Assembly: GCA_032209605.1 (NCBI GenBank) | Contig: JASFXZ010000003.1 | Coordinates: forward strand, 35,862,762 to 35,926,761 | Length of the DNA: 64,000 bases | DNA from: Mactromeris polynyma | Taxonomy: Eukaryota; Mollusca; Bivalvia; Venerida; Mactridae | Direction: 5' to 3' | Translations under genes and position numbers: made by a program | Shown here: positions 61,716-64,000 of the stretch, piece after piece | How the letters are laid out: the number at the start of each line of letters is the position of its first letter | Numbering within the stretch: position 1 is the first letter of the stretch | The notes under the pieces: generated by a model | Seen by the model: only the letters and a program-made list of their open reading frames with translations | Database searches by the model: none | Told to the model about the DNA's origin: nothing

Positions 61716-62582
61716 ATACCCAATGGAATTCAAGATAAGTTTTTCAAAGTCAAAGTCTCTCATTACTGGTACAGAAATCTAAAGCTACATAAAACCTTGT
61801 CATGATAGTATACATCTACGTTTAGAGGTTAGTCTCAGGGTGGAGGTTGACAACCGGTCAGATACTTGAATTTAAAGATTGGTCTACAAAATAAATTTGT
61901 ATTAACCTTAGATACGCATGCGCAATAAATGTTCATAAATGTGTATAAATTGAAAATGAATTCTATGTTTAGCAATATTAAGTTGAAAAGTGTAGGTGAA
62001 GATTGATACCAATTGATTTCTTTAAAGTCACGAAGGTTAATTGCCTGTGTAAAATAATCACGACTGGCTTCCCTGTGGAGTTCATTGGACTGCTGAATCA
62101 ACACATTGTAGAAGAAATATTGTTTGTTCTCTTGATAAGAGTCACTAGGCAGACTAATATCCGTAATGGCTTTGCAATAGCATTTATAGTTATCATAATT
62201 GCAAACATCAAGTGAGACATTTAAGCCAATTAACGCTCGCCAAATGTATATATATGTAATTAGTAGTGGTTCCCTGACTCATAAAGTCGACAAAATATCT
62301 ATAAAATACAAAAAGCAAATTTGGTGTTAGGGCTTGGGCCGTTACTTCGACTTAATCTAAAACTAGTGTGATAAATTCAACTAAGAGGGTCATAACTTGA
62401 AGTCCTGAGTCATTGCGATATTCCCTAGCAACTTTTCATTATACCTTATTTTATCACTGTCGCAATATTTATTTCAAATATATCAGAACCTTGATATCAA
62501 TAAATAAACAAAATATGTCATTTAACACATCAGTTGTAACTTCACAATTCTGAGAGATTGATTGATAAACATAGTGGAAATA
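61716..62582. other. Non-coding stretch, nothing recognised
   Basis: No supported frame or repeat. Confidence 0.4.
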
Positions 62583-62941
62583 GTCAGACGTATGATCAAA
62601 ATAAGGTATTTGATCCTCGGGAAAAGTCAGCCGTATGGTTAAAGTTTCGGTATTTGATCCTCGGAAATAGTCAGTGGTATGGTTAAAGTTTCGGTATTTG
62701 ATCCTCGGAAATAGTCAGCCGTATGGTTAAAGTTTCGGTATTTGATCCTTGGGAAAAGTCAACCGTATGGTTAAAGTTTCGGTATTTGATCCTCGGGAAA
62801 AGTCAACCGTATGGTTAAAGTTTCGGTATTTGATCCTCGGAAATAGTCAGCCGTATGGTTAAAGTTTCGGTATTTGATTCTTGGAAATAGTCAGCCGTAT
62901 GATTAAAGTTTCGGTATTTGATGTATGTGATCCTCTTGAAA
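62583..62941 (+). repeat. 44-bp minisatellite, eight units
   Basis: Unit: gtcagccgtatggttaaagt then ttcggtatttgatcctcgga and aata. Unit starts: 62583, 62626, 62670, 62714, 62758, 62802, 62846, 62890. Variants gggaaaa/ggaaata and gccgt/aaccgt alternate in blocks. The last unit carries a 9-bp insertion (tgatgtatgtgatcc). Confidence 0.95.
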
Positions 62942-62998
62942 AATGAAATGTAAAAGCGTACACGGAACTCATTTTCTCCATCAGTTATTTGTTTCTCA

Positions 62999-63018
62999 AA
63001 GCCCCCCCCCCCCCCCAG
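62999..63018. repeat. Homopolymer C tract
   Basis: An uninterrupted run of about 15-17 C in AT-rich sequence; its length is the kind of base count assemblies often get wrong. Confidence 0.8.
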
Positions 63019-63386
63019 GTGATTGTGTGGACACTTCTAAGACTGTGCGATCACTACGTTGATAATATACAGGCCTACATATGTATACTTTTAGCGTGCA
63101 TTTCTTTGTTGTTCCAAAAACGCATCATTGTCCGTTATAGTTCGACCCCCCGGATCATTTTATTTCAATTCATTCCGTACGCTAAAGAGTTGGATTGTAT
63201 ATTCTGTTTTGTGAATGTGTTCTTTCGTATGATACCGTTTTTCACTATAAAATGATACAAATGTGTGTAATCCTCGGGGACTTTTAGCCAATAATTATCA
63301 AATTTACAAGGCTAGTCACAGCGTAAGCACTGATGCATAACAGCAGTGCATTGTGTATTGGACCTACGTTTTCGGCGCAGCCGTAG
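63019..63386. other. Non-coding stretch, nothing recognised
   Basis: The plus frame 62989-63255 crosses the C tract and has no domain. Confidence 0.4.
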
Positions 63387-63764
63387 TACTAACATGGTTT
63401 TGCTATTTGCATATTAGTGTTGTGTAAACCAATCAAATCATACGTTAACTACCTTGGCAATTTTTTTTCAACCGAACATCGTTTGTAACCTTGACCCTTA
63501 CCGAAATCCACGGAAGTTACCGAAATTCATTTTGGATCTGGAGTGACCAGCAATCGTAACATCTCGGCATAGTATGGTTAAAGTTTCGTACTAACATGGT
63601 TTTGCTATTTGCATATTAGTGTTGTGTAAACCAATCAAATCATACGTTAACCACCAAGGCAATTTTTCTTCAACCGAACATCGTTTGTAACCTTGACCAT
63701 TTCGCTGAATTTACCGAAATCCATTTTTGATCTAGAGTGACCAGCAATCGTAACATCTCGGCAT
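63387..63764 (+). repeat. Two-copy tandem duplication, 202-bp period
   Basis: Copy 1 63387-63588, copy 2 63589-63764: tactaacatggttttgctat, gtaaaccaatcaaatcatac, caaccgaacatcgtttgtaa and gaccagcaatcgtaacatct in both. The junction 63571-63588 (agtatggttaaagtttcg) is identical to the core of the 44-bp minisatellite 630 bp upstream. Confidence 0.93.
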
Positions 63765-64000
63765 TTTGTTGCACAACAAATCTTAACCTTCAAATTGCGC
63801 TAACCATCTTTTTTCAAGATATTTCTTGATTTTATTGGTCATTATATATACACTTCTATAGCCGCTACTTCAAATAAACACTTTTTTGTACATTTTGTAT
63901 CGTAGAGATTTTAGAATAAATAATTTATCAAGTTCCGCCTTTTAAACTGTGCAATTGTATGCATGACAACACAAAGGAAATTACGGAAACGAATTCATAA
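63765..64000. other. Non-coding end of window
   Basis: AT-rich, nothing recognised. Confidence 0.4.

Noticed and set aside
1..64000. CRISPR array, prophage, operon or other prokaryotic system
   Set aside because: Tandem arrays here have no spacers of constant length, and splicing, SINEs and LINEs show the DNA is eukaryotic.

Overview
This is eukaryotic nuclear DNA: AT-rich, almost all non-coding, with short spliced exons, GT-AG introns up to 13 kb, tRNA-derived SINEs, non-LTR and tyrosine-recombinase retroelement relics, miniature inverted-repeat elements and minisatellites. Several repeats look like ones I know from bivalve molluscs: a SINE with a RUDI-like tail, the 'gacctagtgacctagtttttgac' repeat ending in an agctcacc/ggtgagct hairpin, and a 'gtgacattgacctttgaggtaggg' repeat. 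A bivalve is my best guess; the species is not determined. No operons, ribosome binding sites, CRISPR arrays or bacterial features are visible.

Left third (1-22.9 kb): four minus-strand exons (22526-22829, 9088-9234, 3131-3303, 2128-2263) join in perfect phase into 253 codons of the extracellular ligand-binding (ANF_receptor) domain of a receptor guanylate cyclase. The membrane, kinase-homology and cyclase exons would lie left of position 1; exons for the start of the protein should lie to the right but were not found. The introns carry a 1.55 kb mollusc-type element whose core is a 30-bp minisatellite organised as a 330-bp higher-order repeat (6901-7706), an inverted-repeat element (9846-10100), several SINEs, and at 19145-20887 a plus-strand decayed coding region (coiled coil at the start, Tudor/SH3-like strand pattern at the end) of unrecognised family.

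Middle (23-45 kb): SINEs, a LINE 3' fragment that still encodes the C-terminal CCHC knuckle (28047-28520), an unrecognised open exon (about 36541-37076), and a decayed, internally deleted Ngaro/DIRS-type retrotransposon (about 37150-39513) with gag-like, reverse transcriptase, RNase H, tyrosine recombinase and SGNH-hydrolase-like pieces in order.

Right third (45-64 kb): no convincing gene. It holds a nested fold-back element (45239-45610), a 71-bp minisatellite (47546-47906), a mariner-type MITE with TA target duplication (53411-53744), a second TIR element (55095-55275), a GC-rich nested hairpin region (55560-55900), a second copy of a LINE-like 3' tail, a RUDI-like SINE with a duplicated A-box (61461-61715), a 44-bp minisatellite (62583-62941) and a 202-bp tandem duplication (63387-63764) that shares sequence with it.
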